A DNA stretch of 64,000 bases from positions 1-64,000 of the forward strand of contig JANDJC010000004.1 of assembly GCA_024331045.1 (NCBI GenBank). The letters are read 5' to 3'. The notes beneath the pieces are model-generated. The model was given only the letters and a program-made list of their open reading frames with translations. It was not told the DNA's origin and ran no database searches. Below, one piece after another: positions 8,872 to 16,604 of this stretch. The position numbers and the translations under genes were made by a program. The DNA is from Nitrospira sp. (GTDB lineage: Bacteria > Nitrospirota > Nitrospiria > Nitrospirales > Nitrospiraceae). Each line of letters begins with the position of its first letter. Positions within the stretch are counted from its first letter, which is position 1.

Positions 8872-9306
8872 GTGAGAAAAACCCTCCCTGCTTTCGTGGT
8901 CGTCGTTTTTTTGATGTCGTGGCTCACGGCCTGCGCCGCGCCGGAACCGGTGTTGCGCCCGACCAAGCGACTGCTGTTTTACGGGAAACAACAGGCGCAG
9001 GAAGATGTGGCCGCCTGCCGACGACAAGTGGAGCAAGAAGGACTTCGTCCTGGCACCTATCAAGGCGCCAACGCCGCGACCGGCGCCGTGCTTGGTGTGA
9101 CGCTCGGCGGCGCCATGGGAGCGTCGGCGGGCGTGATCGGCGGCCTGGCCGGGGTGGCGATCGGCGCGGCGTCCGGCGCCGGATTGGGATTGGCCGTCGG
9201 TCTAGCCGGCGGCGCCTATAAGCCCTTGGTGCCGGACCCCCCGTATGCCGATGCGATGACGCACTGTCTCAAGGAAAAGGGTCACGAAGTCGGAGGGTGG
9301 CAGTAA
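8872..9306 (+). CDS. Glycine-zipper lipoprotein, paralogue 2
   Basis: A 144-residue paralogue of the gene 159 bases upstream. It starts at GTG 8872 and has a signal peptide ending in the lipobox LTACAA. The mature region keeps the layout of paralogue 1: PEPVLRPT, a helix with DVAACRRQVEQEG, a long Gly/Ala zipper (GAVLGVTLGGAMGASAGVIGG and onward), and the tail CLKEKGHEVGGWQ. The end of the two proteins is the best conserved part, which suggests it contacts a common partner. Function unknown. Confidence 0.8.
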   Translation: MRKTLPAFVVVVFLMSWLTACAAPEPVLRPTKRLLFYGKQQAQEDVAACRRQVEQEGLRPGTYQGANAATGAVLGVTLGGAMGASAGVIGGLAGVAIGAASGAGLGLAVGLAGGAYKPLVPDPPYADAMTHCLKEKGHEVGGWQ

Positions 9307-9418
9307 AAAATGCTTTGACCGTTCCCTCCTGTTCAAATTCCAGCACTCCCGTCAACCTCGCATCGGCTTTCCTTCCTGATCAAGTCGCTCCGGGCTCGCC
9401 GTTCGGTCGCCTTCTCTC

Positions 9419-9446
9419 TTGACATAGTTCTAGTTAGTATTATTAG
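9419..9446 (+). promoter_or_regulatory. Candidate sigma-70-like promoter in an AT-rich block
   Basis: TTGACA at 9419-9424, then 16 bases to TATTAG at 9441-9446. The block 9425-9446 is strikingly AT-rich for this DNA and contains repeated TAGT steps, which could also be an operator. It lies 125 bases before the NmrA-family gene, the first of four same-strand genes. Remaining sequence of the 9307-9570 gap shows no gene. Confidence 0.5.
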
Positions 9447-9570
9447 ACTGATCTTGAGTGGTTGGTCTGCCGGAAGGATACGGTGTAGCATAGCCCAGCA
9501 TGGTTCCATTTAATGCGGGGCGGTCGGCGCGAAACCGACCGAATTGTCGGCTTGGAAGGGAGGTCACACG

Positions 9571-10428
9571 ATGTTCGTCCTTGTTGGAGCAACGGGTCAT
9601 ACCGGGTCAGCGGCTGCGGAGACGTTGTTGCGCCGTGGACAACCGGTTCGCGTGGTGGTGCGGTCGGCTGATAAGGGTGCTGCTTGGAAAGCCAAGGGAG
9701 CGGATGTGGCGGTAGCTTCCTACCAGGACATCAAGGCCATGGCAAAGGCGTTTGAAGGGGCAAGGGGCGTCTATCTGTTGGTGCCGCCGAATTATCAGGC
9801 GCAAGCGTGGCTCGAGGAGCAGCGGCGCACGATGGATCTGGCGGCGGAGGCCCTGGCCGCGAGCGGCAAGCCTCACGTTGTCTTTCTCTCCTCAGTCGGG
9901 GCTCAGATTGCTGAGGGGACCGGCCCCATTCGCGCGGCCCGTTATGGAGAACAACGATTGAGTGCCATAGCGGAGAATATCACGATCTTGCGGCCCTGCT
10001 ATTTCATGGACAACTGGGCGCCCAGTATTGGTTGGGCTAAGGCTCAGGGCGTGTTGCCCACATTCATTGAGCCATCCGCCAGGATTCCCATGATTTCGAC
10101 GCAAGACATCGGTCGCATTGCGGCGGAGCAGCTTCTGGCCGGTGGAGCCGGCAAGAAGATACTCGAACTGGCCGGGCCCGAAGACTATAGCCCCGCTCAG
10201 GTGGCGGCGGAGCTAGGTGCGATATTGGGACGGGAGATCACGGCGAAGCTTGAATCCTTGAGTTCGGTGGTGCCGACGTTCACATCGTTTGGGTTTTCGA
10301 CCGAGGCGGCGCGGCTGTTCGAGGAGATGTACACGTCCTTTGCGAAGGGCGCCATCGGCTATGAAAGGCCGGCCGAAGTGGCGCGGGGGACTGTCACCTT
10401 GCGGGAGGCCTTGCGGAACATGGTGTGA
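9571..10428 (+). CDS. NmrA-family NAD(P)-binding protein
   Basis: A 285-residue Rossmann-fold protein of the NmrA/atypical SDR group. The dinucleotide-binding motif is at the very start (MFVLVGATGHTGSAAAETLL), followed by VRSADKG and VFLSSVGAQ...GPIRAARYGEQ. I chose ATG 9571 because GGGAGG sits 7 bases ahead; an in-frame TTG at 9544 would add nine residues before the Rossmann strand. NmrA-like proteins either sense NAD(P)/NAD(P)H or reduce quinones. It leads a run with a pirin, a FrnE-like oxidoreductase and a VOC protein. Confidence 0.88.
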   Translation: MFVLVGATGHTGSAAAETLLRRGQPVRVVVRSADKGAAWKAKGADVAVASYQDIKAMAKAFEGARGVYLLVPPNYQAQAWLEEQRRTMDLAAEALAASGKPHVVFLSSVGAQIAEGTGPIRAARYGEQRLSAIAENITILRPCYFMDNWAPSIGWAKAQGVLPTFIEPSARIPMISTQDIGRIAAEQLLAGGAGKKILELAGPEDYSPAQVAAELGAILGREITAKLESLSSVVPTFTSFGFSTEAARLFEEMYTSFAKGAIGYERPAEVARGTVTLREALRNMV

Positions 10429-10463
10429 GCCCCTCCGTGTCTGATACGGGAAAGGAGGCGACG

Positions 10464-11348
10464 ATGGTCATCGGAACGACAACGTACAAAACCGTGGTGG
10501 GCCTGTACCAGCCTGGCTCGACGCACATGGTCGGCGACGGATTTCCCGTGCGCAATCTCTTCCCGAGCAACGATCTGGATCGGGCAGTCGATCCCTTCCT
10601 GATGCTGGATTACGCCGGGCCCCAATACTTTCCTCCCACCGACCAGCCCCGAGGCGTCGGCGAACATCCGCACCGGGGATTCGAGACGGTGACCATCCTG
10701 TATGAAGGAGTCGTGGCGCACCGAGATTCAGCAGGCCATGCCGGTGTGATTGGACCGGGCGACGTCCAATGGATGACGGCCGGATCGGGAGTCGTCCATG
10801 AAGAAATGCACGAGCGAAGTTGGGCGAAACAGGGTGGGACCTTGCATGCCATTCAACTGTGGGTGAATTTGCCAAGAGCCCACAAGATGACGGCGCCCAA
10901 CTACCAAACGATTCTCAAGGACGACATTCCCCTGGTCGAACTGGATCATGCCAGGGGACATGTGCGCGTGATTGCCGGGTCGTATGGAGGGCGGAAGGGG
11001 CCGGCCCGCACCTTTACGCCCATCGAATTGTACGATGTTCAGCTTGCCGCCGGTTCTCGATGGGAATTGACGGTGCCGGAAGGCCATTCCGTCGCTCTCT
11101 TTGTGCTCTCTGGGCTCCTATCGGTCAATGGATTTGAAGCAGCGGGAGAGGCCGAATTGGTGGTCTGTGGGCGGGACGGTTCCCGGATTCTCGTGGAAGG
11201 TCGGGACCTCAGCCGGATTCTGGTTATGAGCGGCCAACCGATCGAAGAGCCCATCGCCCGCTACGGGCCCTTCGTCATGAACACGAAGGCCGAGCTGGCG
11301 CAGGCTGTCTACGATTATCAGACGGGCAAAATGGGACATCTGTCGTGA
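10464..11348 (+). CDS. Pirin-family cupin protein (YhhW-like)
   Basis: A 294-residue bicupin of the pirin family. The N-terminal cupin has the metal-binding HPHRGFETVTILYEG and GDVQWMTAGSGVVHEEM segments, which match pirins strongly. Members such as YhhW have quercetin 2,3-dioxygenase activity, though the physiological substrate is usually unknown. Start at ATG 10464 is set by AAAGGAGG at 10451-10458. The stop overlaps the GTG start of the next gene (GTGA at 11345). It belongs to a probable four-gene stress or detoxification operon. Confidence 0.92.
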   Translation: MVIGTTTYKTVVGLYQPGSTHMVGDGFPVRNLFPSNDLDRAVDPFLMLDYAGPQYFPPTDQPRGVGEHPHRGFETVTILYEGVVAHRDSAGHAGVIGPGDVQWMTAGSGVVHEEMHERSWAKQGGTLHAIQLWVNLPRAHKMTAPNYQTILKDDIPLVELDHARGHVRVIAGSYGGRKGPARTFTPIELYDVQLAAGSRWELTVPEGHSVALFVLSGLLSVNGFEAAGEAELVVCGRDGSRILVEGRDLSRILVMSGQPIEEPIARYGPFVMNTKAELAQAVYDYQTGKMGHLS

Positions 11349-12031
11349 CGCAGGATCCGGTCCTGATCGAGGTCTATTCCGATGTGATCTGTCCCTGGTG
11401 CTATGTGGGGAAACGGCGATTGGAGCGGGTGTTGCAGCATCTCGCCGGCTTGGTGCCGACCACGGTGCATTGGCGCCCCTTTCAACTGAATCCTGGGATG
11501 CCGCTGGATGGAATGGACCGGACGGCGTATCTCGAAGCCAAGTTCGGAAGCCGCGAGGCCTATCGCCGGCTGGAAGAACAGGTGATGGCGGCTGAAGAAG
11601 AGATTCCGTTCGCTTTTGACCGGATCACGGTCACGCCGAACACCCTTCTTGCCCACCGCCTGATTTGGTATGCCGGGGCACAGGGCCGGCAAGATGCCAT
11701 GGTGGAAACGCTCTTTCGTTTGTATTTCGTGGAGGGACGCGATATCGGTCGCGCCGAGACATTGAGCGAAGCAGCAGGACAAGTGGGGCTCGCGGCAAGC
11801 GAGGTGAAAGAGTTTCTGGGCGGGAGCGAGGGGGTGGATGAGGTGTGCCGGGCGGAAGCGGTCGGTCGCAGGTTGGGCATCCGAGCGGTTCCTTGCTTTG
11901 TCTTCAACGGGACATCTATGCTGACTGGGGCACAGCCGGCGGATGTCTTGCGGACCGCCATTGCCGCGGCCGGCAAACAAGGAGCGGGGGCCGTGTCGAG
12001 GCGAGCAAGTCGAATCTGCGGAGCGAGTTGA
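11345..12031 (+). CDS. FrnE-like DsbA-family oxidoreductase
   Basis: A 228-residue cytoplasmic DsbA-fold protein of the FrnE type. The active site CPWC lies near the start (YSDVICPWCYVGKRRLERVL). A helical insertion follows, and the C-terminal thioredoxin part has GIRAVPCFVFNG with the cis-proline. It starts at GTG 11345 overlapping the pirin stop. FrnE homologues are disulphide isomerases or glutathione-dependent isomerases and are induced by oxidative stress. There is no signal peptide, so it acts in the cytoplasm. Confidence 0.9.
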   Translation: MTQDPVLIEVYSDVICPWCYVGKRRLERVLQHLAGLVPTTVHWRPFQLNPGMPLDGMDRTAYLEAKFGSREAYRRLEEQVMAAEEEIPFAFDRITVTPNTLLAHRLIWYAGAQGRQDAMVETLFRLYFVEGRDIGRAETLSEAAGQVGLAASEVKEFLGGSEGVDEVCRAEAVGRRLGIRAVPCFVFNGTSMLTGAQPADVLRTAIAAAGKQGAGAVSRRASRICGAS

Positions 12032-12045
12032 GTGAGACGAGCCTT

Positions 12046-12066
12046 GATTGAGGATTGAAGATTGAA
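12046..12066 (+). repeat. Three tandem 7-base units (GATTGA[G/A])
   Basis: GATTGAG, GATTGAA, GATTGAA run head to tail at 12046-12052, 12053-12059 and 12060-12066, between the FrnE-like and VOC genes. It is one of several short tandem duplications in this window's non-coding DNA. No function is evident. Confidence 0.8.
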
Positions 12067-12103
12067 GATGGGGAGGCCGCTCGATAACGAGGTGGCACGT
12101 TCG

Positions 12104-12550
12104 ATGAAAGCGCACTATCTCGGTCATGTCGTGTTCTATGTGAAGGACCTTGAACGGTCGCTGGCCTTTTATCGCGACCTGCTGGGCTTCAAGGAAGTCG
12201 GGCGGATCTTCAATGGTCTGGCGGCGGCGCTCACGTCCGGCCGCACGCACCATGAACTGCTGCTGATTCAAGTTGGCGAGGCGCCGGGTCCTCCGGTCGG
12301 CCGCCGGCGCGGGCTCTATCACATCGGCATCAAAATCGGCGACAGTCTGGCTGAGTTGCGCGCGGCCAAGAACGAGCTTGAAGCAGCCGGGATCCCCATC
12401 GATGGAATGAGCGACCATACGGTCAGCCAGAGCCTCTATCTTCGCGATCCGGACGGGAATGAAGTGGAACTCTACGTGGACGCGGACGAATCGTTGTGGA
12501 AGAACGATCCGGCGGCGGTCTTGTCGCCGATCAAACCGTTACGCTTGTAG
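12104..12550 (+). CDS. VOC-superfamily (glyoxalase/dioxygenase-like) protein
   Basis: A 148-residue vicinal-oxygen-chelate protein. It shows the two betaalphabeta modules: LGHVVFYVKDLERSLAFYRDLLGF and GLYHIGIKIGD...HTVSQSLYLRDPDGNEVELYVD. Metal ligands are likely the His of LGHVVF, the His of LYHIGI and the Glu of GNEVELY. ATG 12104 is preferred because AGGTGG stands 8 bases before it and the conserved strand begins right after; ATG 12068 would add 12 residues. Substrate cannot be told. Last gene of the NmrA-pirin-FrnE-VOC run, and its 3' end overlaps the convergent gene by 20 bases. Confidence 0.88.
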   Translation: MKAHYLGHVVFYVKDLERSLAFYRDLLGFKEVGRIFNGLAAALTSGRTHHELLLIQVGEAPGPPVGRRRGLYHIGIKIGDSLAELRAAKNELEAAGIPIDGMSDHTVSQSLYLRDPDGNEVELYVDADESLWKNDPAAVLSPIKPLRL

Positions 12551-13190
12551 CTATGTGTTTGTGCGGGGGGAGCTTCTTTCGTTTGTTTGAGGGAAGCTCC
12601 TCCCCTTGAAAGCGGATAGGAACGGGCAGCGAAGATCGTGAGGGCAGTGTATAAGTCAGATTCGGCCAGACTGCATATCCGATTGCTTGGCCAGTTTTCC
12701 CTTCCTGTAGCTCAAAGACGATACTGGTTTGGAAAGGAGTTGTCCCTGAGATGCCAGTGAATCCACCGGCCCCACCTGTCAATGTAAATTCCCCCTCACA
12801 CTCTTTCAAGTTTCCTGTGCACTTACAACTAGCAGGGGCGATGTCCTTGCCTTGGTGAGCAACGATTGTGCAAAGCCCGTTCATGGCTTGAAAGTCCTTG
12901 GTTCTATTAAGATTCACGCGTACCGGACAGGCCAGCTTGGATGAGTGAACGATCATCTTGCCTCCGTCTCTGTGACGCGAGATCAGCACACCCTTCACGA
13001 TTCCCACGATTCCATTGATTCCATCGACGACCTGTTCTCCGTCGCCAAGTTCCATGAGCTCACCGGTGCCACTCCAACTCGAACTGGAATCTCCCGCTTC
13101 AATGGTCTTTGCATACGCCGCTGGGTCACCGCCTTCCCCAAGGGCTAGAAAGACTCCAACCGCAATGATTATGAAACCGATACTCCTCAT
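12531..13190 (-). CDS. Exported protein of unknown function
   Basis: A 219-residue protein with a clear signal peptide (MRSIGFIIIAVGVFLALGEG). ATG 13190 is set by AAAGGAGA 5 bases upstream; earlier in-frame starts would place charged residues before the hydrophobic stretch. The mature chain is rich in Gly and beta-prone segments, with four cysteines in LACPVRV, LCTIVAHQ and CKCTGNLKECEG that could form disulphides or bind metal. I do not recognise a family. It is convergent with the VOC gene and a hairpin lies inside its 3' coding end. Confidence 0.7.
   Translation of the reverse strand: MRSIGFIIIAVGVFLALGEGGDPAAYAKTIEAGDSSSSWSGTGELMELGDGEQVVDGINGIVGIVKGVLISRHRDGGKMIVHSSKLACPVRVNLNRTKDFQAMNGLCTIVAHQGKDIAPASCKCTGNLKECEGEFTLTGGAGGFTGISGTTPFQTSIVFELQEGKTGQAIGYAVWPNLTYTLPSRSSLPVPIRFQGEELPSNKRKKLPPHKHIATSVTV
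12565..12605 (+). terminator. Hairpin after the VOC gene (possible terminator)
   Basis: Arms at 12565-12576 (GGGGGGAGCTTC) and 12593-12605 (GAAGCTCCTCCCC) pair with one bulged T and a 16-base loop. It begins 14 bases after the VOC stop but lacks a following T-run, and it lies within the coding end of the convergent gene. It could limit read-through between convergent genes. Confidence 0.4.
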
Positions 13191-13364
13191 GCCATCTCCT
13201 TTCATTAAATGTGGGGCGCTGTACAGATGTTTGGCCATTGCACCGACGGAGGTTTATTCAAGAAAGAAGAAAAACCTGACAAGTGGATGTGCGAAGCTCA
13301 GGAGAAAACGGTATACTTTGTCACCTTCTGGGTGATCCAACCACTGAAAGAGGGAGGGCAAACC

Positions 13365-13601
13365 ATGGGACAACCCCGCATCGCAGCCAAAGAACCGGCC
13401 GTTCGGTCGTTTGAGCCGGGAACCTACTACTGGTGTTCCTGCGGGCGGTCGAGGGATCAACCCTTTTGCGACGGCTCTCACCAAGGAACGGAGTTTGAGC
13501 CGGTGGAGTTCACCGTGACGGAGCAGAAAGAGGTGGCCTTGTGTCAGTGCAAGCGCACCAAGACGCCTCCCTATTGCGACGGCACGCACCAGACCCTCTG
13601 A
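13365..13601 (+). CDS. Double CDGSH iron-sulphur domain protein
   Basis: A 78-residue protein with two CDGSH-type 2Fe-2S motifs, each with three Cys and one His: C24, C26, C35, H39 (CDGSH) and C60, C62, C71, H75 (CDGTH). These mitoNEET-like proteins hold redox-active, transferable clusters. Start ATG 13365 follows GAGGGAGGG; a longer frame upstream has no family features. It stands alone between the convergent exported protein and the sigma-54 regulator. Confidence 0.92.
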   Translation: MGQPRIAAKEPAVRSFEPGTYYWCSCGRSRDQPFCDGSHQGTEFEPVEFTVTEQKEVALCQCKRTKTPPYCDGTHQTL

Positions 13602-13691
13602 CGGCAGACGCTCTGACGGACAGAGCGGTCGGCAACAGGGGCGATCATCCCTCCGCCCCTTGAGGCGGCGCCGCGTGGTGCGTCATACTGC

Positions 13692-15236
13692 ATGCCTATG
13701 AAGCGCGCGTTGACTTCTCCTTGTGAGGGGCTGGCCGAACGGTACCAAGGCCTGTTGGAAGTGACCCAGGTGATCGCGGCGCAGCGAGATCTCGACGAGC
13801 TGTGCCGCGACCTGGCCCGCTATCTCCCCCACGTCGTGCAAGTCAATTTTGTCGCCCTCTCCCTGCACGATCCTGCGAAGAACACCATGCGGTTGCAGAC
13901 CATTCAAGCGAACGTGCCGGCCGATCTGATTGGAGGCCATGAAGGACCGGTCGATGACAGTCCCGCAGGACTGGTGTGGCAAACGCAGCAGGCGCTCCTC
14001 GTGCCCGATCTGTCGCAGGAATGCCGATGGCCCCACGTGGTCAGGTGCATGAGGGAGGATGGGGCCCAATCGTTTTGCATCGTTCCCCTGACCACGGTGA
14101 GACGACGGTTGGGCGCCATGGGGTTTCTGAGTCTGGAAAAGGAAGCCTACAGTGAAGAGGACATCGAGTTTCTGCAACTGGTCGCCAAGCAAGTGGCCGT
14201 CGCCGTGGAGAACGTGTTGGCGTTCAAAGAGATCGCCGAGCTCAAGGACAAGTTGGCGAAGGAGAAACTGTACCTCGAGGATGAAATTCGGCTCGATTAC
14301 AACTTCGAGGAAATCGTCGGGGAGAGCCCCGCGCTGAAGCGGGTCTTAAAACAGGTCGAAATCGTCGCGCCGACCGACTCGACCGTGCTCATTCTCGGGG
14401 AGACCGGGACGGGCAAAGAACTGATCGCCCGCGCCATCCACAACCTCAGTGGACGGCGGGAGCGGACGTTCGTGAAATTGAACTGTGCGGCCATTCCATC
14501 GGGACTCTTGGAGAGTGAATTGTTCGGCCATGAACGAGGTGCTTTCACCGGGGCGATCACTCAAAAGATCGGCCGGTTCGAACTGGCCGACGGCGGTACG
14601 CTGTTTTTGGACGAGGTGGGAGATATTCCCCTTGATTTGCAGTCCAAACTGCTGCGGGTGCTGCAAGAACAGGAGTTTGAACGACTCGGCAGCACCAAGA
14701 CTACCAAGGTCAATGTTCGGCTCTTGGCGGCGACCAACCGAGATCTGGCCACCATGGTCGCCGAGAAACAGTTCAGGAGCGACCTCTATTATCGTCTCAA
14801 CGTCTTTCCGGTGACACTCCCTCCCCTGCGCGATCGTCGGGAAGACATTCCTTTGCTCGTCCGCTACTTTGCCCAGAAATTGGCCCGTCGGATGGACAAA
14901 CGGATCGAAACGATTCCCGCCGAGACGATGGCTGCTCTGTCGGCCTACAGTTGGCCGGGCAACATTCGGGAGTTGGAGAATTTGATCGAACGAGCCGTGA
15001 TCCTCTCCCAAGGGCCGGACCTCTATGTGCCGCTGGCGGAACTGAGAGCGGTTGTGCCGCCGTCACCCAGACAGCTCGCCACCTTGGAAGAGGCGGAGCG
15101 GGACCATATCCGGCAGGTTCTTGAGGCGGTCAATTGGGTGATCGGCGGGCCTGGCGGGGCCGCCGCGCGATTGGGGATGAAGCGGACTACCCTTCAATCT
15201 AAGATGAAGAAACTGGGGCTCTCCCGTCCTTCTTAG
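13692..15236 (+). CDS. GAF-domain sigma-54-dependent transcriptional activator
   Basis: A 514-residue bacterial enhancer-binding protein. A GAF sensor domain covers about residues 18-175, a short coiled linker follows, then the AAA+ domain with Walker A GETGTGKE (236-243), the sigma-54 contact loop GAFTGA (283-288) and Walker [12 protein letters not shown] (about 301-311). A Fis-type helix-turn-helix ends the protein ([21 protein letters not shown]). The layout matches FhlA/NorR-like activators, which sense a small ligand or NO in GAF. The start may be ATG 13692 or 13698. No obvious target promoter was found beside it. Confidence 0.93.
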   Translation: MPMKRALTSPCEGLAERYQGLLEVTQVIAAQRDLDELCRDLARYLPHVVQVNFVALSLHDPAKNTMRLQTIQANVPADLIGGHEGPVDDSPAGLVWQTQQALLVPDLSQECRWPHVVRCMREDGAQSFCIVPLTTVRRRLGAMGFLSLEKEAYSEEDIEFLQLVAKQVAVAVENVLAFKEIAELKDKLAKEKLYLEDEIRLDYNFEEIVGESPALKRVLKQVEIVAPTDSTVLILGETGTGKELIARAIHNLSGRRERTFVKLNCAAIPSGLLESELFGHERGAFTGAITQKIGRFELADGGTLFLDEVGDIPLDLQSKLLRVLQEQEFERLGSTKTTKVNVRLLAATNRDLATMVAEKQFRSDLYYRLNVFPVTLPPLRDRREDIPLLVRYFAQKLARRMDKRIETIPAETMAALSAYSWPGNIRELENLIERAVILSQGPDLYVPLAELRAVVPPSPRQLATLEEAERDHIRQVLEAVNWVIGGPGGAAARLGMKRTTLQSKMKKLGLSRPS

Positions 15237-15605
15237 CAACGGGCCTTCCTACGCCCCTGTCTGCTCGAGACATCGTCCGGAGTGGTTTCCCCTTCGAAGC
15301 CGAGTGCTCTAGCCGAAGTAACAACGTTTTCAGTGCCGACTGATCGGCACTTTGCCGTTATTTCGGCAGGAAAGAAAGGCTCTCGGCCATTGTCCTTCGT
15401 TGCTGCCTGTCGCTCAGAGGATCCAACTGTTGGAAGTATCGTGCGCTTCTTTGCGATGGAGAGAGGAAAGACGGTTTGGAACGACTGTTGCTCCTTCAAC
15501 TGGTGAAGAAACCGTGGCAGAGCAGGCCGGAGCCGTGATGCCTTTACAACTGGGGGGCAGAGAATTCTCAGTGAAGGGTATGCCTAAGAACCACATGGGC
15601 TCAGT
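15237..15605. other. Intergenic region with inverted repeats
   Basis: No convincing gene. It holds a perfect inverted repeat AGTGCCGA-CTGA-TCGGCACT at 15332-15351 and, just after, TGCCG-TTATTT-CGGCA at about 15353-15368. They could form RNA hairpins or be a protein-binding site. A canonical sigma-54 promoter was looked for and not found. Confidence 0.55.
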
Positions 15606-15893
15606 ATGTTGAAAATTACCGGACGTTATCGTGTTGGCGAAGAATCGATCTCGCTCATTGTTGAAGGACGTCTCACGGGACCGTGGGTAAGCGAACTGGA
15701 CACCTGCTGGCGTCAGTTGAGCACGAGTCAGCGGCGGACGGCGGTGATCGACTTATCGGACGTCACCTTCATCGATGATGCGGGGAAAATGTTGCTGAGG
15801 CGGTTGTGGAGTGAAGGCGCGACGCTTCGTGCTTCCGGCTGTATGACGCGGGGCATTGTGGAGGAGATCACGGCGAAGCGCGACGCGGATTGA
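15606..15893 (+). CDS. STAS-domain protein
   Basis: A 95-residue single STAS domain like anti-sigma-factor antagonists. It has the typical strand-helix order: SLIVEGRLTGPWVSELD, then TAVIDLSDVTFIDDAGKMLLRRLW. The residue at the usual phosphorylation position (DS/DT before G) is replaced: FIDDAGK has Asp instead of Ser or Thr. It therefore may be non-phosphorylatable or mimic the phosphorylated form. It is followed by a hemerythrin gene. Confidence 0.8.
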   Translation: MLKITGRYRVGEESISLIVEGRLTGPWVSELDTCWRQLSTSQRRTAVIDLSDVTFIDDAGKMLLRRLWSEGATLRASGCMTRGIVEEITAKRDAD

Positions 15894-15967
15894 GGACGTC
15901 AATTTTGTCGGGCGCCGGTGCTTGTGGCGAAGAGACGAAGACGGGACAACAAAAGAGCAGGGTGCCG

Positions 15968-16486
15968 ATGGAAGAGGAAGGCGGAAGAGCGAGGGGACCC
16001 ATTGCCACTTACCTTGTGGAAGATCACCGGCGGCTCGACGAGTTGCTTGAGAGGGCCGTTGCCGATCCGGAGCGGGTGGACCGTGAATCGTACGACCGAT
16101 TCCGGGCCGGACTTCTCCGGCACATCGGCATGGAAGAAAAGATCCTGCTGCCGGCCATCCAGCGATGGCGGGGCGGAAGTCCGTGGCCCATGGCCCCCAA
16201 GCTCCGGCTCGATCACGGCGCCATTGCGTCCTTGCTGATGCCGACGCCTACGGCTTCGGTGATCGGCACGCTCCGCGACATCCTTGCCGAGCATAACGGG
16301 GTCGAGGAAGGACCGGAGGGATTGTACGCAACGGGCGATGAGTTGGCCGGCGCGGAAGCCGAACAGATTCTGGCCAGACTGCAAGCGGCTCCGGACATTG
16401 CCGTGATGCCCCACTCCGATACGGAAGCGGTCTTCCATACCGTGCGGCGCGCCGTCGAAAAGGCCGGCTATCGATTCAAAGAATGA
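15968..16486 (+). CDS. Hemerythrin HHE-domain protein
   Basis: A 172-residue four-helix protein of the hemerythrin/HHE cation-binding family. Likely di-iron ligands are H20 (VEDHRRLDELL), H52 and E56 (RHIGMEEK), H83 (LRLDHGAI), and H109 and E113 (LAEHNGVEE). Such proteins bind O2 or NO or protect iron-sulphur clusters. I chose ATG 15968; a TTG at 15890 would add 26 low-complexity residues. It lies 74 bases after the STAS gene. Confidence 0.88.
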   Translation: MEEEGGRARGPIATYLVEDHRRLDELLERAVADPERVDRESYDRFRAGLLRHIGMEEKILLPAIQRWRGGSPWPMAPKLRLDHGAIASLLMPTPTASVIGTLRDILAEHNGVEEGPEGLYATGDELAGAEAEQILARLQAAPDIAVMPHSDTEAVFHTVRRAVEKAGYRFKE

Positions 16487-16604
16487 CGATCGAACGACGA
16501 TCGGCGGGTCATCATCTGTCGGTCGTCGCACGGTAGAGAACGAAGAACCCAGAGAGGTAAACTGACCAGTCGCCGTCTGTCGGGAAATTGAACGAGTGGT
16601 ACCT

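Noticed and set aside
11318..12418. 366-residue minus-strand frame
   Set aside because: Opposite the FrnE-like and VOC genes; no recognisable motifs of its own.
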